Part shown: positions 47,441-60,400 of the stretch, piece by piece | How positions within the stretch are numbered: the first letter of the stretch is position 1 | Layout: the number at the start of each line of letters is the position of its first letter | Assembly: GCF_004027225.2 (NCBI RefSeq) | Contig: NC_044296.2 | Location: 3,826,796-3,890,795 of the forward strand | DNA length: 64,000 bases | Origin: Strigops habroptila | Lineage: Eukaryota > Chordata > Aves > Psittaciformes > Psittacidae | Direction of reading: 5' to 3' | Translations under genes and position numbers: made by a program | Notes under the pieces: model-generated | Database searches by the model: none | Seen by the model: the letters and a program-made list of their open reading frames with translations, nothing else | What the model was told of the DNA's origin: nothing

Positions 47441-48440
47441 CACGGGCTCGCTCCGCGCTCACAAAATGGAGGGCGGCCGAGACTACTCCTCCCGGCGCTC
47501 CCTGGGGCGCGGCCATCTTGGCACCGAGACTTCATTTCCCATGCGGCCCCGCGGCGGGGGGAGGCGATGTCCGCCATCTTGCCGCTCCCTCCTCCCCCGG
47601 TGCGGCTGGATTGAATGAGCGCGCTGCCCGCCCGCCCGCGAGCTGAGCGCCATGTCAGGCACCCCGAGCCGCGGCACCCCCGGCGGGACCCCGCTGTCGC
47701 CGACTCGCATCTCCCGCCTGCAAGAGAAGGAGGAGCTGCGGCAGCTCAATGACCGCCTGGCCGTTTACATCGACCGTGTGCGGGCGCTTGAGCTGGAGAA
47801 TGACCGGCTGCTCGTGAAGATCTCGGAGAAGGAGGAGGTCACCACACGGGAGGTACGGCCTCATGGCCCTCGCCCGCGGCTCCGGGGCGGGAGGGCGAGC
47901 AGCGGCGGCCCCGCTGGAGCCGTTTCCCCCGCTCCGTCCCGGCCAGGGGGTCCGCGGCCCAGAGGCTCGGCCGAGCTGTTCCCGCCCGCCCGGCGAGGGG
48001 CGCGCTGTGGTGGCTCCGCGCGGCCGCGGCGGCGCCATTCGCGTCCCGCCGCGCCGGTCCCGCCGCGCCCCGGGGAAGCGGGTTCCGGCCGACCCCCGCC
48101 GTTGGGCTCGGGGCTGAGGGTGAGAGCTGTGGGGGCCGGGCCGAGCTGAGGGCGCGGAGGGCGGGGTTGTGTGCGTGGAGGTCCAGCTCCTGCCTGTGTG
48201 GCCCCTCGGGGGCTGTCAGGGGCTCTGTGGCCGCGGAGTTTGGCGGAGAAGCCGCTGGTGGCACGTTGAAGGCGGCTTAGGCCGGGATCGTCACCGGCAC
48301 CTGGAAGGACCCCGGTGGCGGGAGCGGGGCCGGGCGTGCCAGGGAGCGGCTGAGGGCGGCGGTTGGAGCCACATGCCGGGCCCGCTGCACCGAACACGGT
48401 TCTCTGGGTCCGCCGAGGCTCCGTGCGGGTCTCACCGGCT
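47440..48440 (+). promoter_or_regulatory. LMNB2: CpG-island promoter, 5'UTR and intron 1 start of LMNB2
   Basis: A CpG-dense island of about 1 kb surrounds the start codon, with no TATA box. Upstream of the ATG are two YY1-type GCCATCTTG motifs (about 47512-47520 and 47573-47581). Two ZNF143/THAP11-like motifs also occur: ACTACTCCTCCCGGCGC at 47482-47498 and ACTTCATTTCCCATGC at about 47529-47544. Motifs were matched by eye. Confidence 0.75.
47615..47752 (+). CDS. Upstream ORF overlapping the LMNB2 start (45 codons, out of frame)
   Basis: An ATG 37 bases upstream of the lamin start, in weak context (T at -3, A at +4), opens a +1 frame. It runs through the LMNB2 initiator and stops at TGA 47750-47752. 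If it lies within the 5'UTR, it could lower lamin B2 translation by overlapping initiation. Confidence 0.4.
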   Translation: MSALPARPRAERHVRHPEPRHPRRDPAVADSHLPPAREGGAAAAQ

Positions 48441-51400
48441 GCGGGATGGTTCTTTGCTGTAGTTTGTAGTGTGTTCCCCGTGCGGGCTTCTGGGTGTACA
48501 GGACCCCGTGCTGAGCACGCGTGTTCTCTTTGAGTTGTAGCAACCTGAACGTTACTTTTCCTTTAGGGTCCCTGTTCTGGCGGCTGCGTCTCGTATGGGA
48601 TGAGATAAAAAACTTGAAAGGGTTTAGACTGACTTTGCAGAGGAAATCTGGGAATGAAATCCTTGTAGTGTGTGTCGTCAAGTGGAAGGTGTCCATGCCT
48701 GTGGCAGGGGGTTGAAACTGAATGAGCTTTGAGGTCCCTTCCAACCCAAACCATTCTGTGGTTCTATGAACTACTTTGATCTGCTTCCCGTCATCTTAGA
48801 GGCAAAACTGGCTCAACCATGGCTTTTTCCTAAGCCATGTTTTGCTTTTCCCGCTTCTGTTCTATCTGCTTTCCCCCAGGACTCTCCTTCCCATATGAAG
48901 GAAGGATGTAGTCAAGGGCACAGTTGGGGACAGTCGCACCCATCCTGTACCAGTCCAAACCCCCTCTACATCATGTGTTGGAGGCAATGTGCAAGGTAAG
49001 GTGGCCCACCTCTGAGATGAAGTTAAACTTCTGTGGGAAGCCTGTAGATAGCAGCCTTTACTGTATCTTGTGCCACTGTGTAGGCTTTTTTTCTCCCTTT
49101 TTCTTTTTCCTCCCCCCTTTAAGGGTCTCATTTGATGCTGCTTGGGCTGGGAGAAGGCTTTGAATTCATTTAGTTTAAGCAGACTAGATATGATAGTGTC
49201 TTGTTCTGGGAATGGTTGACCTACCTGCGCTCTGTGTACCCGGGACTGAAGTTCCTTTGAAGTCCCTTTGTACCACTTAATGATAGATTATGACTTGCAT
49301 GTTTCAAGATAACTAGATATTTCTAACCATAAAGCATGGCTGTATCACTTGCCCTGTGCGAAATCATGCTATAAACAGAATAACCATGTCTGATTCAGGG
49401 AGCTTCTAAGTTGCAGATTGCTGGAGGCTGGAAAGAGCTTTGCTGCATTTTAAATGCAGGAGGCAGGATATAATTCTATTGACAGCACACATGTAATGAG
49501 TAAGAACAGGACAAGCAGACAGCATAGATAAAATCTCATTTGACTTTTAATACAAGCATAAAACAACTAATAGCAGTTCTGTGTGTTAACAATTCTGGGT
49601 GTGGTGATCAGAAAATAAACTTGATGATTTTGATAGAAATACTTTGCTTGCTTTGCCGTTCAGTTTTCCTTTTTCACTATGCAGGCGGGTGGATGGTGGT
49701 TTAGGACACTGGGAGCAGTAAAACTGTAAGAGTTGGGGTTTACTGGAATAGAGGAATCCTTTCCTTTCGCTTTCAGGACTTATCTAGTAAACTGGATTTT
49801 CTGCTGACAATTCAGTTTTCTTGGTACACTTGGTGCAATTTATTGGAAATCATGTTTATAAAGTGATTAGGCTTAGCATGAAGTAAGATATTAATCAAAA
49901 ATACCCCCCATACCAAACAAAAAACTCCATAAAATTAAACACATCCCAAAGCAACTCTTAACTTCTGTGTAGAAGCACAGTTCAGTGTAGTCCAGTGGCA
50001 CTGGCACTGTCCTACCTACATCATTTACCTTTATATTATTCTACGTGTTTGAAATAGAGTATTTTCTTTTCCCAGGGTGTTGAAGATAAATTCACCTTCG
50101 TTGTCCTCAACTGTGTGTAAATTTTATTCTGATTTTTTTTTCTATTTTATTTTTTTTAGCTGTCTAAATATTCTCATACTTTCAGCTTTTCTGTAGTAGT
50201 GGCAGGGACCATCATCTGCTGCTCTGGTAGATGGGATGATGCATGTTGTGGGATGGCAGACAGGAGTGACTGCTCACCAGTGGGCTCTAGGTTGACACCT
50301 GAACCTTCTGCCTTGAGGGCAGGTGATGGGTCCATAATCCAAGGCAAAGAGGAGGCTGAGGGTTGCTATGACCAAGCAGACAAGAGCACGATATCATAAG
50401 ATGTTTGTCCATTGCTCATCACTCCAGTATCCCACAGTGACCATGTCTGAGAAAGGGGTGAGATCATTTCTGACATGCTCCTCCCCACCCCTGCATGCAT
50501 GGGAACAAAGGGGTGGCATTTCTGAGCTTGTTCTCAAAGCTCTGGTTTAGGGGAATATCTTTGAGATGAGGGAAGTCCTGCTGATGCTGTTTGGGCAAGG
50601 ACCGTAGTCACCATTCTGCCAGACTCTTTAATCATCAGCTGCTTGGAATGTTCTTTTTCCTCATTGTTTTAGTCACCAGTCTGCAGAAGGTAAAAGGAAG
50701 CAGCCACTTTCTCCTCAGTTGGGCAATCTCCTTAGTCCTGCAAACCACAGCTGCCTCATGGCTCTTTTTGAGGAACACAAAGCTGCCACCTCTTAACAGC
50801 AAAGAAAGCAAACTTTACAGAAGTTGATTCATCTTTAGTCTTCTACTAATTATAACCCTTTTTCCTGCTTTTCCTGACTCTGTCCAATGCTGTTCTATCT
50901 CTATTTATGTGCAGTAGGTCTCTAGAGAAATAAAAATGTATAGAGTAAGTCCTCAGACAAGTGCAAAGAGTATTTTATCTGTGTGGCTGGACGGACCTAT
51001 GGTTGTTCTGATTTCTTGTTTGCTCTCTTGCATGAATCCCCTTGGGCAGCTTAGTCTATGACAAGAGAAATTTAGCTCATCCCCTTGTTTTTCTACCTCC
51101 CTAGTATATGACTGATGCTATTCTCACTGTGCTGGGGTTACTGTTACAATAACCTGACTTGTGAGGCTGGGAGGGGAAATACTGGAAGGGCTGAGAGGAA
51201 AAAGGTCCTGGAGCTCTCCTCAGTTCCCTTTTTCCTAACTCCCGCTCCTCCTCTGCAATGCTTATGATTGCAGCCCTCCAGAAAAGATGGTTTGATGGGC
51301 ATGGGAGGGACATCCCACTGTTCTCACCCACAGAAAGGAGGAGTAGAGATGGAAAAAAAAAGCCTCAGGCACTGCCAGCAATTGCCCTTGTGACGAAAGC

Positions 51401-54400
51401 AGTATCTACAGGGGGGTTCCCTTTTCACCTGTGCCTTCCCAGCTCTGTGGGTGTGATTGCAGTTGGCTGCAATCTCACCTGGTCTGGAGGTCCTGTGCTC
51501 TTTGTGTGCATCATGTGTAGTGACCAGAGCTACTGTCATGACCAGGATATGTCGGTGTAGTGTTGCCACCTGCAAAATACATGTTCAGATGCTGCTGTGG
51601 ATGGTAGCTCACTCAGGAATTGTAGCCTCCAAGATGAGGGGTTAAATGGTCTTCTGGCGCTGTAGACGTCATCTGGGAAGTGATGGTGGTGATACACAAC
51701 ATACATCATCGTTGTTCTTGAGAACTTGACTCATGTTCTGGGTAAGTCTGAGCCATAGCTGACTGGCAGCCCTTTGTCAACCCAGAACTGGGTGAATAAG
51801 AACATATTGAGGCACACATGGTGGGAATGCACTTATGGTTAGCATATAAATGTGTGTGAGTGAGATTAAATTTGTCTGGACTCACTTGTAGTTGGATGGG
51901 GCTTCTTGCCTAGTGTGTTCATTGCCTTCTTGGCATGTTTCCTCTGTTTTCATTGAGAAGCCTTGCAGCTTTCCTCAAGATACTGCCATGGGAGGGTCTG
52001 TGTTCCTGTGTCTATCCTTGAACTGCTGCACAGTGAGCTCTGAGTGCTCCCAGCACAGGTTGGTAGGTTGAGAAGTATCAGCACAGCCTTTCAGACTGTG
52101 CTATGGAAGCATCTCTAGTTTCTTGTTCTCTATGTGCTCTATTTCCTTGTCCCGTGTGTGGCCCAATTACAACCTTACAGGTTGTTTTGCTGGCAAAAGA
52201 GGGGAAAAAACGTGAGAGCACCTTCATAGTGCAATTTGTAGGGTGCCCCACTTGGCCTCTGGGCAGGAAGAGTTGCAGGAAGAGAAGGCCAGGTTGGGCA
52301 GGGCTTGGAGCAACCTGCTCTAGTGGAAGGTGTCCCTGCCCATGGCAGGGGGTTGGAACTGGATCAGCTTTAAGGTCCCTTCCAGGTCAACCCAGTCTGG
52401 GATTCTGTGGTGGCTGAGCAGATCCTGCAGAGTGACACTGGATTGTGCAACTGCTGTTGACAACAGGGTTTTGGTTTCTACCACCACGGAACTGTCTTTC
52501 AGGATTGATGACTGCTTCAAAGAGATAGGATCCATCTGACTAAGTAGGCAAATGTTTCCTTGCCAACAGGGGTGGTCAGCCTGCTAAGAAGAACTTTATA
52601 TGGGAATGATGGGGTAGGGAGAGATTCCTCTCAAGTGAGGAATTGGTGGATGCGGGAAGCAAGCAAAAAAGGCCCGGGGTTGCATGAACAGAAGAGAAAG
52701 CAACAGGAAAAGGATGGAATGGGAATACCCCAAGCATGGGCACATGACGAAGGAAGTGCCTGTAGGACAGCCTTGTGGGGAAAGCTCTCCTGCCCTGCGT
52801 GGGGAGTCATCACTTGAGTGCTTCTCTGAAATGCTGTAACCAGTGTGTGCGCCATGGGGAGCAGACAAGGGAACAAGCAGTCTGTGGGCAGTTACACAAC
52901 TGTGGTCTCATTGGGCTCAGGGATAGCTCACACAACTAGAGTGCTGGGATGCATGGATACAGGCTTTTCAGGAAGGTGGGGAGGGAGAGCAGTGGGAATG
53001 CTGGGAGCTCTGCCTGAGGACAGGTTATGAGCTAGCGGGGAGCCTGTTGGTCTGCCTCCTAATTCTGACCAAGATGGGGTGATGTTGTGGTATGTGTCTG
53101 CTACTGACCTGATCAAGAAGAAGAGGTAAATGAGGCCCCCTCAAGTCAACTGGAAGAAGCCTGACATGCCCTAGTTTTTGTGCTCTGCTAAGTATTGTGC
53201 TACCTGATAGATGGGCAGTGACCATGAGGTGGTCGAGTTTGGGATCTGTAGAGGATAGAGCAGAGCAAAAAGCAGGACCACAGCTCTGGATATGAGCAGA
53301 GTAGACTTCAGCCACTTCAGGCCTCTGCTTGGAAGAATCCCCTGGGTTACAGCCCTGGAGAGGAAAGAGGTCCATCAGAGCTGGGTTGATATTCAAGGAT
53401 AACCTCCTCCAAGCTCAAGAGAGGTCCATCCCAACAATCAGGAAATGGAACAGAGGTGGCAGGAGACCATATGGATGAGCAAGGAGGTCCTGACTAAACT
53501 CAGACATAAGGAAGGCTCATGTACTCGTTGTCTTCTTATCAGACCAGTCTTCAGGAATCCCAGGCCCCTGAGCCCAGAGGGAAAGTCTGGCACAAGGAAG
53601 ACTTTCTCCTGATAGAGGAGGATCAGGATAGGGAACATCTAAACAAACTGGATGTAAATCCACGGATCTGCTGGAGTTGCACCCATGAGTGCTGAGGGAA
53701 CTGGCTGTTTTGATTGCAAGGCCACCCTCAGTTGTCTTTGAAGGATCATGGTGATGAGGAGAGGTTCCTGAAGGCTGGAAGAAAGCCAGTGTCATTTTCA
53801 GGAGGAACATGTAGAGTCAAAACAAAGCAAAATCATGTGTACAGCAAACGGAGGCACATTTGGGGCTGTACTTGCCTGGAGATTTTCAGAGAGTCAGTGG
53901 ACTCTGCAGTTAAGTTCCTTCCACAGTTTGAGGGGTGATGTTTCAGGGAACAGAAATCCTTCCCAGAATTGCTTTCAATGAATAACCATCTTGGGCTAGA
54001 AGTGCTGTCAAGCACATGATACCAAGGTGCTTCTGCTGAGCTGGCACTACTTACCTTCCTTTCAGCCTGCTGCTGTGTTGGGTTCTCTCTTCGTGCCTTG
54101 ATCAGTGCTGAAAAATAAACCCCTCTTGGAGTGTTCTTCAGTTCAGTTTGATAATCTAGAACTTTTATTGGTGTTATCATAAATCCATATTCTCTTTGCA
54201 TCCTGTTAAGACTTCTGACAAGGTTTTAGTGGGGCTTTTTCTTTCTTTTCTTTCTCTTTCCAGTGATTAAAGGTGTTTCTGCTCCTGCCTGTCTGCTGCC
54301 TCTGCTGGAAGCTGCACTGTGTCCTCACCTCTCAGTTATTTCTGGCTGTTCAGTGCTTTACCTTAATATTCCAGTGAAAGTGGCTTTTTGACTAACGCTT

Positions 54401-57400
54401 TGGCCTGGGAATTGGAGCTGTGTGTTTTCTTCTAATGTTTGTTACTGGAATAAGAGCCGAGATGAGGTTAACATGAATAAAATACATACTAAGCTACCAC
54501 ACTGGTTATGCTGTGAATGAATCAGTTCTTTCTAATTAAGCAGCACAGTCTCTGGTTCTCTTTTTACCAACAGGTTCTGAAACAGCTTTTGTCAGGCAAT
54601 TTTCAGCTCCATCTAATGATATTCTCTTTACACAGGAGTTGCATGGAATGTTTATTCTCTGTTCAGAATACTATTGGTTTGGTGGCATTAAGCTCTGCAT
54701 TGTCATAATGCCTCAAAGGCAGAAATTGGAATCACGGAGTAGTTTGGGTTGAAGGGACCTTAAAGCTCATCCAGTTCCAACTCCTGCCACAGGCAGGGAC
54801 ACCTTCCACTAGAGCAGGTTGCTCCAAGCCCCTGTGTCCAACCTGGCCTTGAACACTGCCAGGGATGGGGCAGCCACAGCTTCTCTGGGCACCCTGTTTA
54901 CTTATTCTAAAAACTATCACACTAGCAACACCTTTTTGTGACAGTATCCGCAAAAACCATGGGGAAAAGGCTTTCTCCCTTTGTACCTTGACATATCACT
55001 CCAGTTTATGCCCTGGAGTACTGGGAAGGGATTTGTCCTTGTGTCCTGTGTTTTGGTGTGTCTCTGAACCTACAGCAGAACAGCCCTAAGTTCCTGGTAG
55101 ATGTCCTAGGGCAGGGATTTTAGCCCAAGAGTTGAAGGGCAGATGGTCTGAAGAAGGGCCACCATTAAAAAAGGAGTGTTGTAGATGCAGTACATGATGG
55201 TGCAGGATCAGTGCTTGGCCTTTGAGCAGTTGCATTTTATATTGTATTTGCAAATACTGTATTTTCTCTGCAGGGTAATTAATAACGAAAGGCTTTTACA
55301 GCCTTAAAATCTATTCTTTTCTTAGCACTCAGTAGTGCTGTATGAAGGAGTTCAGCATAGTCATCGTACACTTCTTTGTAGAAATTCCTATATCTTGTAA
55401 CTGATAATACAGAGTAGAGTTGGCTTGTGCCATAGACCGCCTCTGACTATCGGCTATGGAGTAAAAAACCCCAAAACTTAAGTAGAATAAAGCTTGAAAG
55501 AATTAATTCTTTAAAAAGAAAGTAGTAAGTTTGCATGGGTAGACAGCCAAGGCAGATCTGGTGTGTGGTTTGCTTATAAACTAAGGCTTCTCAGCCCTTA
55601 CACTGTCATATTTTAGTTAATTTCAGAAGCTTTATGAGCATACAGTCTATCAGGAGCTTTCATTATATCCCGACTGCTTTTAATCAGTCTTTTTGAAGAC
55701 CAGATGGTTGAGTCTGGCATTGGAGCCACTCTGATGTTGGAATAGGCACTCCAAGAAATAGCACAGTTTGCTTTGTTGTTCCTGTGTTTTATGCTTTGTT
55801 ATGAAATTTCTCTTCCTAAAGATAGTACATTCTGCTTTTGGCTCTTCTCACTCTCTGATTGCTCTGTTTTCTGAATTTACATTAGTAAATAGTTGTTCTG
55901 GTGTCCTTTCATAGAAGCAATAGCATGGAGCAGCCCAGAACCCCCCTGTGTGCTGGGCTGCACTCCTAAAGCATGAGCAGTGGGTCAAGGGAGGGGATTC
56001 TCCCCCTCTGCTGCGCTCTGGGGAGACCCCCCCCTGCAGTCCTGATCCAGCTCTGGGGCAGCAGCACAAGAGGGACCTGGAGCTGCTGGAGCGAGGCCAG
56101 AGGAGGCCCCGGAGCTGCTGCGAGGGCTGGAGCAGCTCTGCTCTGGAGCCAGGCTGAGAGAGCTGGGCTGGGGCAGCCTGGAGAAGAGAAGGCTCCTGAA
56201 GGGGAGACCTTAGAGCAGCTCCAGTGCCTAAAGGGGCTCCAGGAAACCTGGAGAGGGGCTTTGGACAAGGGCCTGTAGGGACAGGCCAAGGGGAATGGCT
56301 TTAACCTGCCAGAGGGGAGACTGAGATGAGCTCTGAGGCAGAAGCTCTTCCCTGTGAGGGTGCTGAGGCGCTGGCACAGGGTGCCCAGAGAAGCTGTGGC
56401 TGCCCCATCCCTGGCAGTGTTCAAGGCCAGGTTGGACACAGGGGCTTGGAGCAACCTGCTCTAGTGGAAGGTGTCCCTGCCCACGGCAGGGAGTTGGAAC
56501 TGGAGGAGCTTTAAGGTCCCTTCCAACACAAACCAGTCTGTGAGTCTATGATCTTATATATTTTGGTATTTTAGCTCTCTGATACAGCTTTCAAATAGTC
56601 TTGCATTCCAGGGTGGGGGGGGAAAGTTTGGAAGATTTTGAGGTACTTTGCTGCAGTCTGAAGAGATGCTCATGTAATGTGTTGAGTTGGGACAGGGAGA
56701 GGTCTATAGATCCTTATCCTCTGAGGTAGAGAACAGGAGTTGACGCTCATCTCTGAACGGTTCACATTTCTGTAGTTCATCTTGTTTCAGATTTTTGGCT
56801 TTACAGTGCAAGAGCAGGAGAGTCAAACTGAACCCGGACCTGTATTCCACAAGATCAGTCTATCAGTGTTTAAAAAACATCTCCCAAAGCATTAGTATTG
56901 GAAACGAGGGCAAATACTTTAAAATGTCAGTGTAGGGTGCACTGATCTGCTGCAGTTTCTCTCTTTGGAAGACTTCCACACTTCAAACATGGTGTATTTT
57001 CTTGTATTGCTCTAGGAATAAAATGTGAGTCTTGTCTTTGGGACTAGATCTCATCAATCGTAGGTGCATCTTAAACCTGGTGCTATGTTTTGGTTCTTGG
57101 ACTGTTAATCTTTGGGACATTCTCATATCTGAATACTTTTTCCCCTTAGGTGAGTGGAATCAAGAGTCTCTATGAGTCTGAACTGGCTGATGCTCGAAGA
57201 GTTCTGGATGAAACTGCCAAAGAGAGGGCCAGGCTACAGATCGAAATAGGAAAACTGAGAGCAGAACTTGAGGAGTTCAATAAAAGGTAAGGAAAATCTT
57301 CCATGATGCAAGATGATAATTTTTTTAATTGGGATGGGCAGTTTTTGCAGTGGGAATGATACTGTTGGTTCTTCCTAATGCCTTTTGGATGGATTGCAGA

Positions 57401-60400
57401 TCAGTGAGAAGATAGAGGCTTGTTCCTCAGGTTGGTACAGCTCATCAGGGCACATAATCTGACCAGTATATTCACAAATACATTTGTAGAAACAAAAATA
57501 ATATATAATATTATTAATATATTAATAATAATATTATTATATTTATTAATATATTAATAAATTACTCTGAGTTGGGCAATTCAGACATCTAGAGGCAGAA
57601 AAGATTAGTTGTGCCTCTTTCTGTCCTCTTGTGCCTCTGGTTATGTGACTATGTAGATGGGCAGCTGCTTAGTAAACCAGCTTGAGAAACTGACCAAGGA
57701 AGATTAACTTTTAAACATTATCAATCCTATAATCTGCTTCACTGGATTGACTCATGGCAGAAATGAAGGAAAAGGGTGGCCTTAAGGAATTTGGGAATAT
57801 GGAAGCAGTGTTGCCTTGAAAACACATGAAGCTAAAACGTAAGTGTGCTGGGAGAAGACCTTGTACCAACTATACTTTAGAAACCTGCTGTTCAGTCTGA
57901 CTTGAAGAGAATTGGCCTAATAAACTGGCTGCTGAAGCCAAATGTAATCCATTATTTCCGTTCCCACCAGGGAGTTTTCATAACCAAATACTGTTCAGCA
58001 GTCAGCTTCATTTTTTAAAATGAATATATGTAGTGGCAAAATTCTTACTTGCTTCTGACTGAATTTTGGTACCTATTTTAGTAGAGAAGATTCGAGAGTT
58101 GCAGATCTTTCCTGAGCCTGTCAGCATGCACATCACCTGTGTATGAACACTGTTGGGTATAAAAATTGGTTTTAATCCAGTAGTGCCAGTACAGTCCTAC
58201 TATAAGTCTCCCATCTCCATTTGCATCTAAGTAGTTATAAAAGGAATCATATAATCATAGACTGGTCTATGATTATATGATACTATGATCCCAGATCTGA
58301 TTGTCTGCAGCACATGTACAGTGAGTTGTTTTACTGCATAACAGATGTGATGCAGGGGCCTGTGTCTGGAGAGTCTGTCTTGAAGGCTTTCTGATTGCTG
58401 CTGAATAGCTGCTTTTAAGTAGAAGTCATGTTTTGTCTATATATTTCCTGCAAGCTGCTGAGCTCGAAGACACTGCACATATGTCGCAGAACAGGATTCA
58501 TACAAACAGATTGGACTAATGATTAAAAAAGGATTGGTTACAGTGAAATGAAAACAAATTCAGAGATTACACCAAGGAAAGGGAATTCTAAGATGGTTTA
58601 AGAGAAAAAGACAAGAAGCCATTCCCTGCATTCTTAGTGGTGTGAGATTAGAATGAGCTTAAACTGCAGCAAGGAAAGATTGCTTCATGGAAACCCCCAT
58701 TTTTTTAATAACATAATGACATACACTCAGAGAAGCTGCAGAAAGTCAGTGTGTTAGAGGAAAAGGTAGACAAGTAATTGGTGAGTAGGAGAAAGATGAC
58801 CTTGATAGTTTCTGTGAGCTGGATGTGACAACTCAAATAATCATATTTAAAGTGACCAGAGCTGCTTTGCTCATAATGAATGCTGCTGAGAAGTACTGGT
58901 TTATTCCTGTGCCCCCATTGCCACAGTGAATTACTTTACTACTTTAGGTGGGAATACCTCTTGAGGAATGGGCTTGGCCACGTCAAGTACAAAACACTGG
59001 GGGATGCTCATGTGCCTCTGTGGGAGATGCTCTGCTTCTCAGGTGCTGTAGTGCAAAGTGATAGATGTCAGCAACTAAATGTGCTGTGCAGCACTGAGAT
59101 GACAAAATACTCCACACCTTGTGTGCGAAGCTGCTTCATTGTCAGCTTTTAGCTGGCAGAGTTGCCGCCTTGTTTTATTCTTGCCTGCCCATGGCATTCT
59201 TTACTAGGTAATGCAGTTACAACATAAGCTCTGAGTTTTAAGAGACATTTACTATTGCTTTCGTTAGGTGCATTTGCAGGTTACTGTAGGAACCATGTCG
59301 TGGTACACTTACCCTAATAAAATGTGTATCGTAACAAAATACCTGCAGTAGTAACCAAGACATGCTCCAGACACATGTGCACCCACTTAATAAATGTAAT
59401 GAACTTTTGGTTTCAGCTACAAGAAGAAAGATGCAGATTTGTCTGTGGCTCAGGGTCGCATTAAGGATCTTGAAGTGCTGTTCCATAGAAGTGAAGCAGA
59501 ACTCAACACTGTCCTGAATGAGAAGCGCAGTCTGGAGGCAGAGGTGGCTGATTTGAGAGCCCAGCTTGCTAAGGTATGGCTGTGACTGCTTCCAGGCTCT
59601 GTATTATCACATGTGTTATAGTCTGAACATAATTGATCCATCTCTCTTACTGCTGAACCCTCGCCTGCCCCTCTTGGATATAAAACTAAATAGGAGGAAA
59701 TGTCTAAAACAACCAGAGCATCATCGTGGTTTGGAAATGTTACTAGTCAAAAGCTTTTATTTAAAACTTTCTGGTAGGTGTTTGTATAGCCATGAGATAT
59801 CAGCTATTAAATGTTGTCTTTAGTAATGTCCCACATAATTCAAACTTAGGTTGGAGTACCCAGTAGGACTATGCTAGCAAGAAGAACATACAGAATATTG
59901 TGCTTGAGGAATTAATAATCCTCAGCTCCATTATCATACTGTATTGAAATAATCCTGTGTTTTAAATATCCGGTCTACAAACATGAAAGCTTGTTTGAAT
60001 ATTCCAAAGCCTGCACACACTTCCTTTTGTTGTGGTGTTTTGTTTTGTTTGGGGTTTTGTCTTTGGGCTTTTTGTTTGCTTTAAATGGCTTGTCATTAGA
60101 TTTGTGAATAATTGGTGCAGAGATGTCAAATGAAGACCATAAAGGGATTATGGACCAACAACAGGGGTCCAGACAAAATTAGATCTTTACCTTTAAAACT
60201 GTTGCCTAGGCTGAAGATGGTCACGCTGTGGCTAAGAAGCAGTTGGAGAAGGAGACCCTCATGCGTGTGGACCTGGAGAATCGGTGCCAGAGCTTGCAAG
60301 AGGATCTGGATTTCAGGAAGAATGTGTTTGAGGAGGTATTGTCAACCTAATAAACTCATCATAGTCTGAAGCTTAGGCAGCTTTTACTCAAACTGACTAT

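Larger units (their letters stand above)
47853..57149 (+). other. LMNB2 intron 1 (9.3 kb)
   Basis: The intron begins in the CpG island. It then holds CR1 tips at 48681 and 52286, a long old CR1 ORF2 remnant at about 52840-53812, and CR1 fragments at 54730 and 55952. The rest (48.8-52.2 kb) shows nothing I recognise. Confidence 0.7.

Noticed and set aside
47839-48397. Minus-strand open frames of 140-180 codons at the LMNB2 start
   Set aside because: They are GC-rich shadows over the CpG island and the first intron, with no splice structure or recognisable domain.
53517-53810. Minus-strand 97-codon frame in LMNB2 intron 1
   Set aside because: It is antisense to the decayed CR1 reverse-transcriptase segment.
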